In this document: positions 16,714 to 25,907 of the stretch, in pieces | Numbering within the stretch: the stretch's first letter is position 1 | Layout: the number at the start of each line of letters is the position of its first letter | NCBI RefSeq assembly: GCF_002752655.1 | Contig: NZ_CP023738.1 | Location: 124,001 to 188,000, forward strand | Length of the DNA: 64,000 bases | DNA from: Methylosinus trichosporium OB3b | GTDB taxonomy: Bacteria; Pseudomonadota; Alphaproteobacteria; Rhizobiales; Beijerinckiaceae | Direction of reading: 5' to 3' | Position numbers and translations under genes: made by a program | The notes under the pieces: generated by a model | What the model was told of the DNA's origin: nothing | Databases searched by the model: none | Seen by the model: the letters and a program-made list of their open reading frames with translations, nothing else

Positions 16714-17194
16714 CTCCGCTCCGCGGCGCGACCTGTGGACAGCGTGGACGGCGTGGACGAGCGAAACCGCCCGCCCTGCCCACAGGGACTACAGAAACAG
16801 AAGCGGACATTTGATGTGCTACCTAATCCGGACATCTTCAGAAGCTATCGACAGTCCGCGATGTCGCGCGCGACCCAATATTGTCTCTGACAAGGGGGCG
16901 CGCATCGACGCGCACGGCGGTCCTCGAGTGACTTTTGAAACCGACTCTCAGCGCCCATCGCTTACGGATTGCATGTCGTCCACGGTAGATCGATGTTCGA
17001 AAATCCCATCCCTCGAAGCAGCGCGCTCCCTTCTCCGCCTCGACCGGAAACGGCGCCCCCGGCGTTCGATTGTCGAAACGGTCGACGATCACATACAGAA
17101 TTTCTTAAGTCCCACCCTTTACGCTGAAGCTAGAGAAGATGCTTTACCAACAGCAGCTTTCGCGCGCAGACACAGGCCGTTCGCGAGGACCCCA
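16714..17194. other. Intergenic: IS right end, then featureless
   Basis: 16714-16840 is probably the terminus of the ISNCY-type element (repeated GCGGACAT-like words). 16840-17194 contains no gene or clear signal apart from whatever promoter drives the cheY-like gene. Overlapping open frames here show no family features. Confidence 0.4.
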
Positions 17195-17569
17195 ATGAAG
17201 CCCATTCTCCTGGTCGACGATTCCACCACGATGCTCGCGAGCCTGACCGGCATCCTTTCGAAGGTCGGCTACGCCTTCGCGACGGCCCCCGACGGCCCGA
17301 CTGCGATCGCCAAGGTGCAGAGCGGCCTGTCGCCGAGCCTCATCATCACCGATTACCACATGCCGGGCATGAATGGCGTCGAGCTCATCGCGCAGCTTCG
17401 TCGTCTCGCCCCGACCCGCTTCACGCCGATATTGGTGCTGACCACCGATTCGCAGCAGGAAAAACGCGGCGCCGCGAAAGCGGCGGGAGCCACCGGCTGG
17501 CTCGTGAAGCCAGTCGATGCGCTCGCCCTCGTCCAAGTCGTCAAGCAGGTTGTGGTGAACGCCGCCTGA
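17195..17569 (+). CDS. Single-domain response regulator, CheY-like
   Basis: 124 residues, a bare receiver domain. Acidic pocket VDDS near residues 8-9, phospho-acceptor Asp in LIITDYHMPGMNG (about residue 53), conserved Thr/Ser in ILVLTTDS and Lys in WLVKPVDAL. ATG at 17195; the longer open frame is rejected because nothing before MKPILLVDD is conserved. It converges with the chemotaxis operon, 43 bases from the ParA stop, and is probably a motor-binding or phosphate-sink CheY. Unlike the cheY in the operon its frame is intact. Confidence 0.9.
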   Translation: MKPILLVDDSTTMLASLTGILSKVGYAFATAPDGPTAIAKVQSGLSPSLIITDYHMPGMNGVELIAQLRRLAPTRFTPILVLTTDSQQEKRGAAKAAGATGWLVKPVDALALVQVVKQVVVNAA

Positions 17570-17612
17570 AGGCGGCGAAAGACAGCCACGCCGGAGCACT
17601 TCGCCCGTCGCG

Positions 17613-18464
17613 TCAATCGGCGCGGCGCCCGCCTACTCCATCGAATTCCTCCGCCTTGGCCGAAGCGGCGGCGCCATTCGGTCGCCAGAGCGACAACAGC
17701 CGTTCAATGAGCGCATCGTAATCCTGCGCGCCACGGCTCGACGGCGCGTGATCGAATATCGGCCGTCCGATCTCGAACGCTTCGGCGAGACGAATATCCG
17801 AACGGATGTGGCCGACGATGCGGCGCTCACCGAACTCCTGCGTCAAAGCGTCGATCATGCGCCGGTGAAGCAGAAATTGCGCATTGGCCATCACCGGCAG
17901 CAGCGCGAGATGACGAAGCCGCCGATTGCTGCTCAGGCGCACTTTGAAGAAGATCGAGGTGAACTGCCGCACGCCCTCGACGGCGAGCGGATGCGGCACG
18001 AACGGGATCAGCACCGCATGGGCGGCCGCGAGAGCGGTCACCATCAGAGCGTCGAGGGATGGCGGCGTGTCGACGACGACCACATCATAGCGTCCACGGA
18101 TCGCATCGCTCGACAAGGCCTGCGCGAGAAGGTCGGGCGGCGCGTCCGACGGATGCGGGCGGCGCGTGTCGGCGACGATGAGGTCGGGCCAGGCCGACGG
18201 CCCCGACAGCCGCCTTATGGCCGATGCAATCGCCCCGGGGCCCTCCGTGAAAATCTGATGGACATTGGCCTCGCCAGCCGCCGCAACTGCGCCGAACGCC
18301 AATCCCGCATGGCCTTGACTGTCCAGGTCGACGAGCAGAGTCGCCAAATTCCGGCGCGCGAGGCCCGCGGCGAGATTGACCGCCGTCGTCGTCTTGCCGG
18401 CCCCGCCTTTCCGGTTGGCGACCGCTATCACGAAGGCTCCGCCGTCGGCATCGTCGCTGGTCAT
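17613..18464 (-). CDS. ParA-family ATPase of the chemotaxis operon
   Basis: 283 residues. Deviant Walker A KGGAGKTTTAVNLA at about 19-32, Walker A' DLDSQGHAG and Walker B VVVDTPPS, the ParA/MinD layout. The C-terminus (MIDALTQEFGERRIVGHIRSDIRLAEAFEIGRPIF) is typical of chromosomal ParA proteins that carry no DNA-binding domain. As last gene of a che operon it is probably a ParC/PpfA-like ATPase that positions chemoreceptor clusters in the cell; this is inferred from context. Frame intact, in contrast to the genes upstream. Confidence 0.85.
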   Translation of the reverse strand: MTSDDADGGAFVIAVANRKGGAGKTTTAVNLAAGLARRNLATLLVDLDSQGHAGLAFGAVAAAGEANVHQIFTEGPGAIASAIRRLSGPSAWPDLIVADTRRPHPSDAPPDLLAQALSSDAIRGRYDVVVVDTPPSLDALMVTALAAAHAVLIPFVPHPLAVEGVRQFTSIFFKVRLSSNRRLRHLALLPVMANAQFLLHRRMIDALTQEFGERRIVGHIRSDIRLAEAFEIGRPIFDHAPSSRGAQDYDALIERLLSLWRPNGAAASAKAEEFDGVGGRRAD

Positions 18465-18525
18465 GAACGCCTCGCTCCGAAGTGCAGCGCGGACTCACGG
18501 TCCCGCATCTCGTCCGGCGATCACA

Positions 18526-18762
18526 TCAAGTCCTGCCGAGCCGCGCCAGCGCCTTCGCGCAGAAGGCGTCTTCCGGCGCGCTCGCGATACGGTTTCTCGA
18601 CGCAGCGATCGCCTGTAGCGCCGCGGCGTGAAGATGCGTCACGCCGCCCATATGCAGCTCCGCCTTCGGATGCTCGATCATCCATTGCAGCAGCGACGCG
18701 GCCGCCTCCACCGTGACATGCCCGCTGAGCACCGCCTTGGCTTTCATCAGACGTTGAGTCAT
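18526..18762 (-). CDS. Small STAS-like protein of the chemotaxis operon
   Basis: 78 residues. The pattern VLSGHVTVEAAASLLQWMIEHPKAELHMGGVTHLHAAALQAIAASR resembles the STAS fold (beta-alpha-beta with the D/S switch loop replaced by GVTHLHAAALQ). The start ATG overlaps the cheA stop (TGATG), so translation is coupled. Such proteins sit between cheA and parA in several alphaproteobacterial operons. The role is unknown, perhaps an anti-sigma-antagonist-like switch or adaptor. Intact frame. Confidence 0.6.
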   Translation of the reverse strand: MTQRLMKAKAVLSGHVTVEAAASLLQWMIEHPKAELHMGGVTHLHAAALQAIAASRNRIASAPEDAFCAKALARLGRT

Positions 18763-21399
18763 CAGATCAGCTCCTTCAGATCGAGCACCAGCAGCACGCT
18801 TCCGTCGCCCAGCAGCGCGCTGCCCGAAAAGCCCGTCAAATGCGTCAGCGGCCCTTCGAGGGGCTTCAGGATCACATCGATCGTCTGGGCGAAGCCGTCG
18901 ACGATGACGCCGACGGTGTGGCCCGCGACGCGCGCGACCAGCACCGCGAACTCATCGTCGTCATTGGGCGCGGGATCGCCGACGGAGCCGAGCAGATCAT
19001 AGGCGCTGTAGAGCGGAACGATGCGCCCTCTGAGAACCGCCGTGCGATGCTGCTTGATGATATGAGTGTTCTTGCGCGCCACCCGCACGGTCTCGACCAC
19101 CACATCGATCGGCACGCCGTAACGCTGGCCGCCGATGTCCACCATCATGACGTTGGAGACGCTGATCGACAGCGGCAGCGACAGGAGAATGCGCGCGCCC
19201 TTGCCCTTCTCGCTGGTCAGCTGCACCTGTCCGCCGACCTTCTCGAGGCTCGACTTGACGACATCCATTCCGACGCCGCGCCCCGAGAGGCGGGAGATCT
19301 GTTCCGCGGTCGAGAAGCCCGCCGCGAAGACCAGGGATCGCGTCATTGTCGGAGAGCGTCTCCAGCCGCTGCTCGTCGATCAGCCCCTTCGCCAGCGCCT
19401 TTGCGCTTGATCACCTCGGGTCTATCCCTTTGCCGTCGTCCCTCCACTCGATCCGAACGCGGTCGCCTTCCTGGAAGGCGCGGACCGTGAGCCGGCCCTC
19501 TCGGGCTGCCGGCGGCGCGACGAACGTCGGGGGGCTCGAGCCGTGATCGAGACTGTTGCGAAGGATATGGATCATCGATCGGCGAGCGATTCGACGATGT
19601 CTTGTCGGCTTCGGTCTCCTCGCCTTCGATGGTCAGCCGGACCGATTTGCCGAGCTGCCGCGCCACGTCGCGCCGAGGGGGGAAGCGCTGAAAGATCGCG
19701 CCGACCGGCAACATGCGCACCTGCATGATGCCGTCCTGCATCTCCTCGGCGATGCGGTTGATGATCGCATATTGCGCCTTGATTCTCGCGGCTGAGCTCG
19801 CGTGAGCCGTAATGGGCCTCCGCGCGTCCGGCGAGATAGGGAAGCGCATTCTTGGCGACCACCATCTCACCGATCAGATCCATGAGTCGGTCGACCTTCT
19901 CCTGACCCACCTTCAGAACGCGCACGCCGCGTCCGCCGGGAGCTTCGGCGGCGAGCCGCTTGGCCGAAGGAGGGGCCGCCTCGCGCGCATCGAGCAGCTC
20001 CGATGCATGTCTGCCCCCACGACAACGAGCGCCGGCGCAACGCGCCGCCTCCACGTTCAGCACGACAGAACGGATGAAAGCGATCAGCCCGCTCGCATCC
20101 GCATGTTCGTCACATTCGGCCCGTCCTGTCGAGCTCATCGAGCGCGTCCATCCTGCCGCGGAGATCAGCAGGCCGCAAAGCGCATTGCGGACCGAGGCGA
20201 TGCGCCCCGGCTGCTCCGCCGTCGTCGACGACAGCGACAGCATTTCGATTCTGCGCGGAGCGCGAGCGCGCGATAGCTCGGGACACTCTCATCGGAGCCG
20301 TTCGCGGTCGAGGTCGTGCGTTCCGCCGGCCGGCCCGCCGCCACGCGCTCCCCCGACGGAAACGGCGCGCCAATCGGCCGCGCCGGCCGCCGACGGCTGC
20401 GGCGATCAAGGGCCGACGATCTCAGCGCGATCCGTCGAGCCGGCAATCTTCATGATCCAGCGTAGCGCCGATACGCAGGCGCGGGTGGGGTTGATCACGT
20501 CTAAAGCGGCTCCGCCGCCGCGCTCAGCCCTCGCCAATCGGCTCGGCGGTGAGCCTGCGCGCTTCGTCCAGGAACGCCGCGGCGATCATATCGGTCGCGT
20601 CGATGGCGATGACGCCTCGGGAAGCGCCAGCGCGTAGCGGCGGTATCTCGTAGATCGCCGTTTGATCCCGCACATAGCGGAAGTGGCTCTCGATCTCCTC
20701 GAGGCTTGCGTTGGTCAATGCGTCGATGACGAGAATTGGCGCGATAGACATCGAGACTGTCAGGCTCCATGGCTCGGCGGGCCGACGTCGAACAGGAGAA
20801 GCCCCGGGTCGTCCGCAGCAGCTGCAACGGATCTTCGCCTTTGAAGAAGCAGTCGGGCGCTGGCCGATAGCGCACCGCGACGGCGTATTCGTCCGGCGCG
20901 AGCCGTCGAAAGCCTCGAGACGTTCGAGGTCGGGAATGGCGCTCAGCCAGAACAGTCCTCAGGCGGATCGAGCGGCGCGCACGCCGGCCCCGCTCGCATC
21001 GTTTTCCGGACGCGCTTCGCTCGGGCAGCCAGTCGCGCAAGGCGCCCGCGAGCTTCGCCGCGTCGTCCGCGTAGCGGGCGGGAACGGCGTCGGTCGTATC
21101 GACGTCGTCTAGCACGCGATTGACGAAGTCCAGGGCCGCGAGCAGTGCATCGGTCAGCTCGGAGTCGATCAGGAGCGTGTGATCGCGCACCCGGTCGAGC
21201 ACATCTCGGCCGCATGCAGAACGCTCGTCAGCTCGCATGTCGAAGAGGCCGGAATTGCCTTTGAGCGTATGAACCAATCGAAAAATCTCTCCGATGATCG
21301 TGTCGTCCTCGGGAGTCTCCTCGAGCAGCAGGAGCTTGTGATCGATCTGATCGAGATAGTCGCGGGCCTCGACGAGAAATTGCTGGAGAAGCGATTCAC
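18762..21399 (-). pseudogene. cheA: CheA histidine kinase, all domains present but multiply frameshifted
   Basis: Starts with GTG at 21399, overlapping the cheY stop. Pieces in different frames give a full CheA of about 870 residues. The Hpt domain (FRLVHTLKGNSGLFDMRA, phospho-His) comes first, then a P2-like part (AVRYRPAPDCFFKGEDPLQLLRT), the P3 dimer helix (KVDRLMDLIGEMVVAKNALPYLA), the P4 ATPase with N box (HILRNSLDHGS), WRDDGKGID and GRGVGMDVV, and the CheW-like P5. P5 and the end of P4 (18762-19346) are one clean frame. At least six indels lie between 19.34 and 21.3 kb. As written no kinase is made; if the indels are sequencing errors the gene is functional. Confidence 0.85.
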
Positions 21400-21765
21400 T
21401 GGACCTCCCCCGTCAAAGAGCGGCGGCGCGCAAACAACGCGCCTGTATGCCGCGGCTTGGTGAGATAGATATTGGCGCCGGCTACATAAGCGGCGTGGCG
21501 ATCTCGGGCTCCGATTCGGTCGACACCATGATCGCCGGCCTGGTGGACGTCGCGGCGCCGGCGCAACTTCTTCAGGAAGCGGTATCCATCCATCACCGGC
21601 ATGTTCACGTCCACGACGAGGAGATCATAGCGCGTCTGCAGCGCCTTCTCGATCGCCTCGACGCCATTGAAGCACTCGTCGACCTCGAAGCCGAGGGTCG
21701 ATGAGAATTCGGCGGTGATACATGCGCATGGTCGTGGCGTCGTCGATAACAAGAGCCTTCTTCAT
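21396..21765 (-). pseudogene. cheY: CheY response regulator, frameshifted
   Basis: Begins MKKALVIDDATTMRMY at the ATG 21765, two bases before the cheR stop. It switches frame to FSSTLGFEVDECFNGVEAIEKAL and LLVVDVNMPVMDGYRFLKKLRR (phospho-Asp), then to PAIMVSTESEPEI and finally to AAYVAGANIYLTKP with the conserved Lys. Length (about 123 residues) is right for a single receiver. At least two or three indels. Its stop overlaps the GTG start of cheA. Confidence 0.82.
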
Positions 21766-21766
21766 A

Positions 21767-22617
21767 TCACAGCGCCTCCCGAGAAGCGGCTTCTGGTAGA
21801 CGATCGTCGAGCCGAAACGACGCGCTTTGAACAGGCTCGAAATGCGGCTCATCGATTCGGAATGCCCGAGGCAGATGAAAGCGCCGGGGTTCATGGCCTC
21901 GTAGAACGCCTCGGCCGCCGCCCGCCGCGACATTGTCGTCGAAATAGATGAGCAGTTGCGGCAGAAAATGACGTCCATCTTCGCGAATCGCGACATGTCC
22001 GGCGATCGATGACATTGGCCCGGATGAACTCGACCGAGTCGCGAAGATCCGCGCTGATCTGCCAGCGCCCTGTCCCTGGCGCGAGAAGTAGCGTGCGAGC
22101 TGATCGGCGGAGATGCTCTGCACGGAGCGCTGCGAGTAGACCCCTTTGCGCGCTTGCTCGAGCACTTGCGTGTCGATGTCCGAAGCGAGCACCTCGACAT
22201 CGTAGCTGTCGATGGCGCCCCAGCGCTCCATCAGATGAATGACGATGGAATAGGCCTCCTCGCCGGTCGAGCACGGCATCGACCAGATGCGGATCGGCTC
22301 CGCCGAGCGCTTGTTGCGGATGATCTCGCCCAGCAGATGATCGGCAGGCAGAAAACTGATAGGCCTCGCGGAAGAAGTAGGTCTCGTTGACCGTCATCAG
22401 ATTGGTCAGCGCCTGCGCTTCCCGGCCCGAAATGTCGAGCCGAAGCAGCCGGAGATAGGTGGGGACATCGGCGCTGTCGGTCGCCTTGATGCGATCGGCG
22501 AGCGCTCGGTCGACGAAATAGCGCTTGCTGTCGTCGAACAGGATGCCGGTCCTTCGATAAGAAGAACTCCGCAAAGCGGGCGAAATCCTCGGAGCTGATC
22601 GTGGTCGTGGCCCTCAT
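21767..22617 (-). pseudogene. cheR: CheR MCP methyltransferase, frameshifted
   Basis: Start MRATTTISSEDFARFAEFF at 22617, overlapping the stop of the HEAT gene (ATGA). In shifting frames: GILFDDSKRYFVDRALADRI, TNLMTVNETYFFREAYQF, SMPCSTGEEAYSIVIHL (SAM-binding motif), DVEVLASDIDTQVLEQARKGVYSQR, FAKMDVIFCRN, and AAAEAFYEAMNPGAFICLGH-SES. That is a complete CheR of about 280 residues, which methylates receptor glutamates with S-adenosylmethionine. Four or more indels. Confidence 0.85.
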
Positions 22618-23237
22618 GCGCGGCTGCTGATGTGATGGAGAGCGCTTTCGGCGGAAAAGACGATGAAGGGCTCGTGGGAGAAGCGGTCGGCCGCTCGTGA
22701 TAGCGCGCCTCGAGCGCCCGCGCCGCCGATCTCGACGAGCGCCTCGATGGCCGCCGCGACCACATTGACGTGCTCGTCGCGGTCGACGACGCCGATCAGC
22801 CATTGTTCGACCTTGGCGTGACGAAGAACCGAGCACATTGACCAAGAGGATGCGGACATCCGCGTCCGGATCGGCGAGGAGCGTCTCCAAGAGCGGCGCC
22901 ACGTCATGCGGCAGCTCTTCAATATATCGACGGCGATGTTGCGATGGCGGGTCGTCGGAGCGGAGCATCGGCGGCCCCCCGATCACGACGTTGCGTCCGC
23001 CGACACGTGCGAGAGAGACGGCGATGGCGTCGCGAAGCGCGTCGTCCGCCTCGTTCACAGAGCGGCGCAGAGCGCTCCGCCGCGACTTCGCCGAAGCCAC
23101 GAGACTATGCGCGGCGTCGAGCCGTTGCGCATCGCCCCCTTCTGGATCAGACGGATCAATTCGCCGAGCTCGCGAGACGGACGCACCGTCTCATCGCGGC
23201 TCGTCGAGCATTTCGTGTGTCGCCTTGCGATCGGCAT
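22614..23237 (-). pseudogene. HEAT-repeat protein of the chemotaxis operon, frameshifted
   Basis: Start MPIARRHTK at 23237 behind GAGGGA. Rebuilt sequence has helical pairs typical of HEAT repeats: ELGELIRLIQKGAM, SVNEADDALRDAIAVSLARVGG, APLLETLLADPDADVRILLVNVL, VEQWLIGVVDRDEHVNVVAAAIEALVEIGG, ending in HHISSRA. Around 205 residues. Genes of this type sit between cheB and cheR in several rhizobial-type clusters; the function is not known, presumably a protein-protein scaffold. About three indels. Confidence 0.7.
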
Positions 23238-23287
23238 GCGTTGTTCCCTCGAGCAAATGTGCGCGCCGCTTTGTCGTCGCGACCGCC

Positions 23288-24353
23288 TCAATGGGTGAGC
23301 CACAATCTGATCTGATCGGCGATCCGGCCGCTCGGCAGAACGCAGGAGGCTCCGCCGCGTTTGATCAGCTCCGCCGGCATGCCGAACACACGGCCGTCTC
23401 CTCGCTTTCGGCGATCGTCCTGCCGCCGGCGGCTTTGAGCTCGGCCATCGCTTCAACCCGTCGTTTCCCATTCCGGTGAGCTGGACGGCGACGAGGCTCC
23501 TCGGCGGCACGTTGTCGAGCGCGGTCGACACCAGAATGTCCACCGACGGATGCCAATTATGGTCGGGGACTCCGGTTGATTGAGCATGACGAGGCGACCG
23601 CCTCGCCGCGCACGGCGAGGTCCGATCCGCCTCGGCCGATATAGACATTGCCAGGGGACTCTCTTTCATATTGGTCGCCTCCTCGACATTGAGCGGGCAG
23701 ACGCCATTCAAGCGATTGGCCAGCGACGCGGTGAAGGCCGCCGGAAGATGCTGGGCGATCAGCACGGGCCATGGCAGGGTCGCCGGCAGTCGCGACAAGA
23801 TTTCCTCGAGCGTGCGCGGGCCGCCCGTGGATACGCCCACGAGCACCAGGCCGAACGCTGGCGGTCGGGTCGCATAGGCGCGCGCGCGAAGGGCGCCACA
23901 TGCGCCGCGAGCGCACGCTCCGTCGCGGGCGCATCCGCGAGCCTGCGCGCGATGCGGCCTTTGACGCGCGCGCTCGCGGCGATGTTCCTTCTCGACGAGC
24001 TTGCGCGCGATGTCGTCGATCGAGAGCGAGATCGTGCCGCCGGTTTCGCGATATAATCGACCGCCCCGAGCGCGAGCGCTTCGAAGGTCGCGAGCGCGCC
24101 TTCTTGGTCAGCGAGGACACCATGACGGTCGGCGTAGGCCGTTCCGTCATGATGTGGGATAGGGTGGTCAGTCCGTCCATCTCGGCATGTTGATGTCGAG
24201 TGTGATCACGTCGGGCTGAAAAGCGCCGAGCTCAGAGAGAGCCTCCCGCCCGTTGCGGGCGGCGCGAATCTCGAACCCCTCCGAGGTGAGAAGCGAGGTC
24301 AGATGCTTGCGCATCAGCGCCGAGTCGTCGACGACGAGAACTTTCAGTCCCAT
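23288..24353 (-). pseudogene. cheB: CheB methylesterase response regulator, frameshifted
   Basis: Receiver domain: LKVLVVDDSALMRKHLTSLL and DVITLDINMP, then a shift at P/RWTD to MDGLTTLSHIMTERPTPTVM. The catalytic domain is intact in pieces: active Ser in GVSTGGPRTLEEIL, His in AQHLPAAFTASLANRL, Asp in TGMGNDGLKRW. The C-terminus GRIADQIRLWLTH ends at 23288. Reconstructed length about 350 residues, normal for CheB, which removes methyl groups from receptors when phosphorylated by CheA. Around five indels. Confidence 0.87.
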
Positions 24354-24363
24354 GTGCCGATTC

Positions 24364-25893
24364 TCACGCAGCGAGCTCGCCGAGTTCCGTGTCCGAGAGC
24401 AGAGCGTCGGGATCCATCAGCATGATCACGCGCTTCTGTTTCTCGAGATTGGCCACGCGTCCGAGAATCCGGTGCTGATCGCGGACAGCTTCGGTGCGGG
24501 CTCGATGGTCGCGCGCGGGATCTTCAGGACCTCGGTCACCGAATCGACGATGAAGCCGGTCCGCCGTCCACTGATCGCATAGACCATGATCCGCTGGCGG
24601 TCGTTGCGCTCGATCGTGGTCAGATCGAGGCGGCGGCGCTGATCGATGCGGCAGCACCGCTCCGCGCAGATTGATCACGCCTTCGACGAAGGACGGCGCT
24701 TTCGGCACATGGGTGAGCGCCTCGGGCACGCGCACGATTTCCTGAACGGTGGCGATCGGAACTCCGAACTCCTCGCCGCCGAGCCGGAAGACGACGACCT
24801 GCTCCTCGTCTTCGATCGTGTCCTGCTCTTCTGTGTCACCGTCGGCCAAGTCCGTCTCCATTTCGTTGATCGCAGCGAGCGTCTGACGCATCTCGGCGTC
24901 GGTGAACATGCGGGCGGTGTCGAGCACGGACACCAGCCTCTGCCGCCGTCGAGGCGGCAGACGGCGGATATTTCCTCGAGTCGGCCTTTCTGCGAGAGAA
25001 TCGACGGCAGGAGCTCCGTTTGCTCGCGCGGCACGCGCAGCACCTCGTCGACAGAATCGGCCACCACGCCGACCGCATGGCCTCCCGCAGACCGAGAACA
25101 ACGATGCGCTGCGTATCGGTGGCGCTCATCTCGGAGAGCCCGAGCAGGGCTCTCAGCGAGACCAGCGGCAACAGCCGTTCGCGCAGTGTCATCAGCCGAG
25201 AACATGCGATGGTGCGTTGGGGACCGCCGCCATCCGCTCGGGCATCTGCACGATCTCCTGCACGGCGACGATGTCCGCGGCGTATTCCTGCCCGTCGATG
25301 TGGAAGGAGACGAGCTGGATTTCGTCCACATTGGCGTCGTCGTCCTTGGTCTCCCGATCGTCCGCCGTCTCGCCCGCCATGTCCAGGCCGATCGTCCGAC
25401 GCGCCATCCCGCTGGAAAACTCCCGTTCGATCAGGGCGGAAAAGTCGATGATCATGATCAGCTCGCCATTGGCGTTCTTGACGACCCCGGTGAGGAATTT
25501 GGAATCGCCGATGGCGCCAATCGAGTTGGCCGGTTCGATGCTGGCCATGTCGACCGCGATCACGCTCGCCACGCGATCGACCACGAAGCCGAGAGGCGAG
25601 CCGAGATTGATGACCAGGGCTCGCGTCGCTTCGTTCTCCTCGACATCGGAGAGGCCGAAGATTCGCCGTAGATTGACGATCGGCAGTATGCGGCCCCGCA
25701 AATTCGCGAGGCCGAGCAGCGACGGCGGCGCGAGCGGCACCTGCGCCAGCCCCGGCACCCGTATGATCTCCTGCACCGGCGCCATGGGCGCGGCGAAAAT
25801 TTCGCCGGCCACCTGGAAGGTGACGAACTGATTGTCGTTCGTCTCGATCTCGGGCGAGTCTTCCTCGTCGAGGACCATGTCGTCTGAAGACAT
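24364..25893 (-). pseudogene. cheW: Triple-domain CheW coupling protein, frameshifted
   Basis: The first CheW domain is in one frame (FVTFQVAGEIFAAPMAPVQEII... ILPIVNLRRIFGLSD... GFVVDRVASVIAV). The second starts in the same frame (QLVSFHIDGQEYAADIVAVQEIV), hits a stop at 25192 and resumes in other frames (LLPLVSLRALLGLSE, AVGVVADSVDEVLRVP). The third follows (VVVFRLGGEEFGVPIATVQEIVRVP, FVEGVINLRGAVLP, VANLEKQKRVIMLMD). Rebuilt length about 510 residues: one protein with three CheW domains where most operons have one. It would link the soluble MCP to CheA with high valency. Five or more indels. Confidence 0.83.
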
Positions 25894-25907
25894 TCGAAGC
25901 GCTCCCG

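Noticed and set aside
16604..17194. Long N-terminal extension of the CheY-like frame
   Set aside because: The extension crosses IS remnants and is not conserved; the receiver begins at MKPILLVDD.
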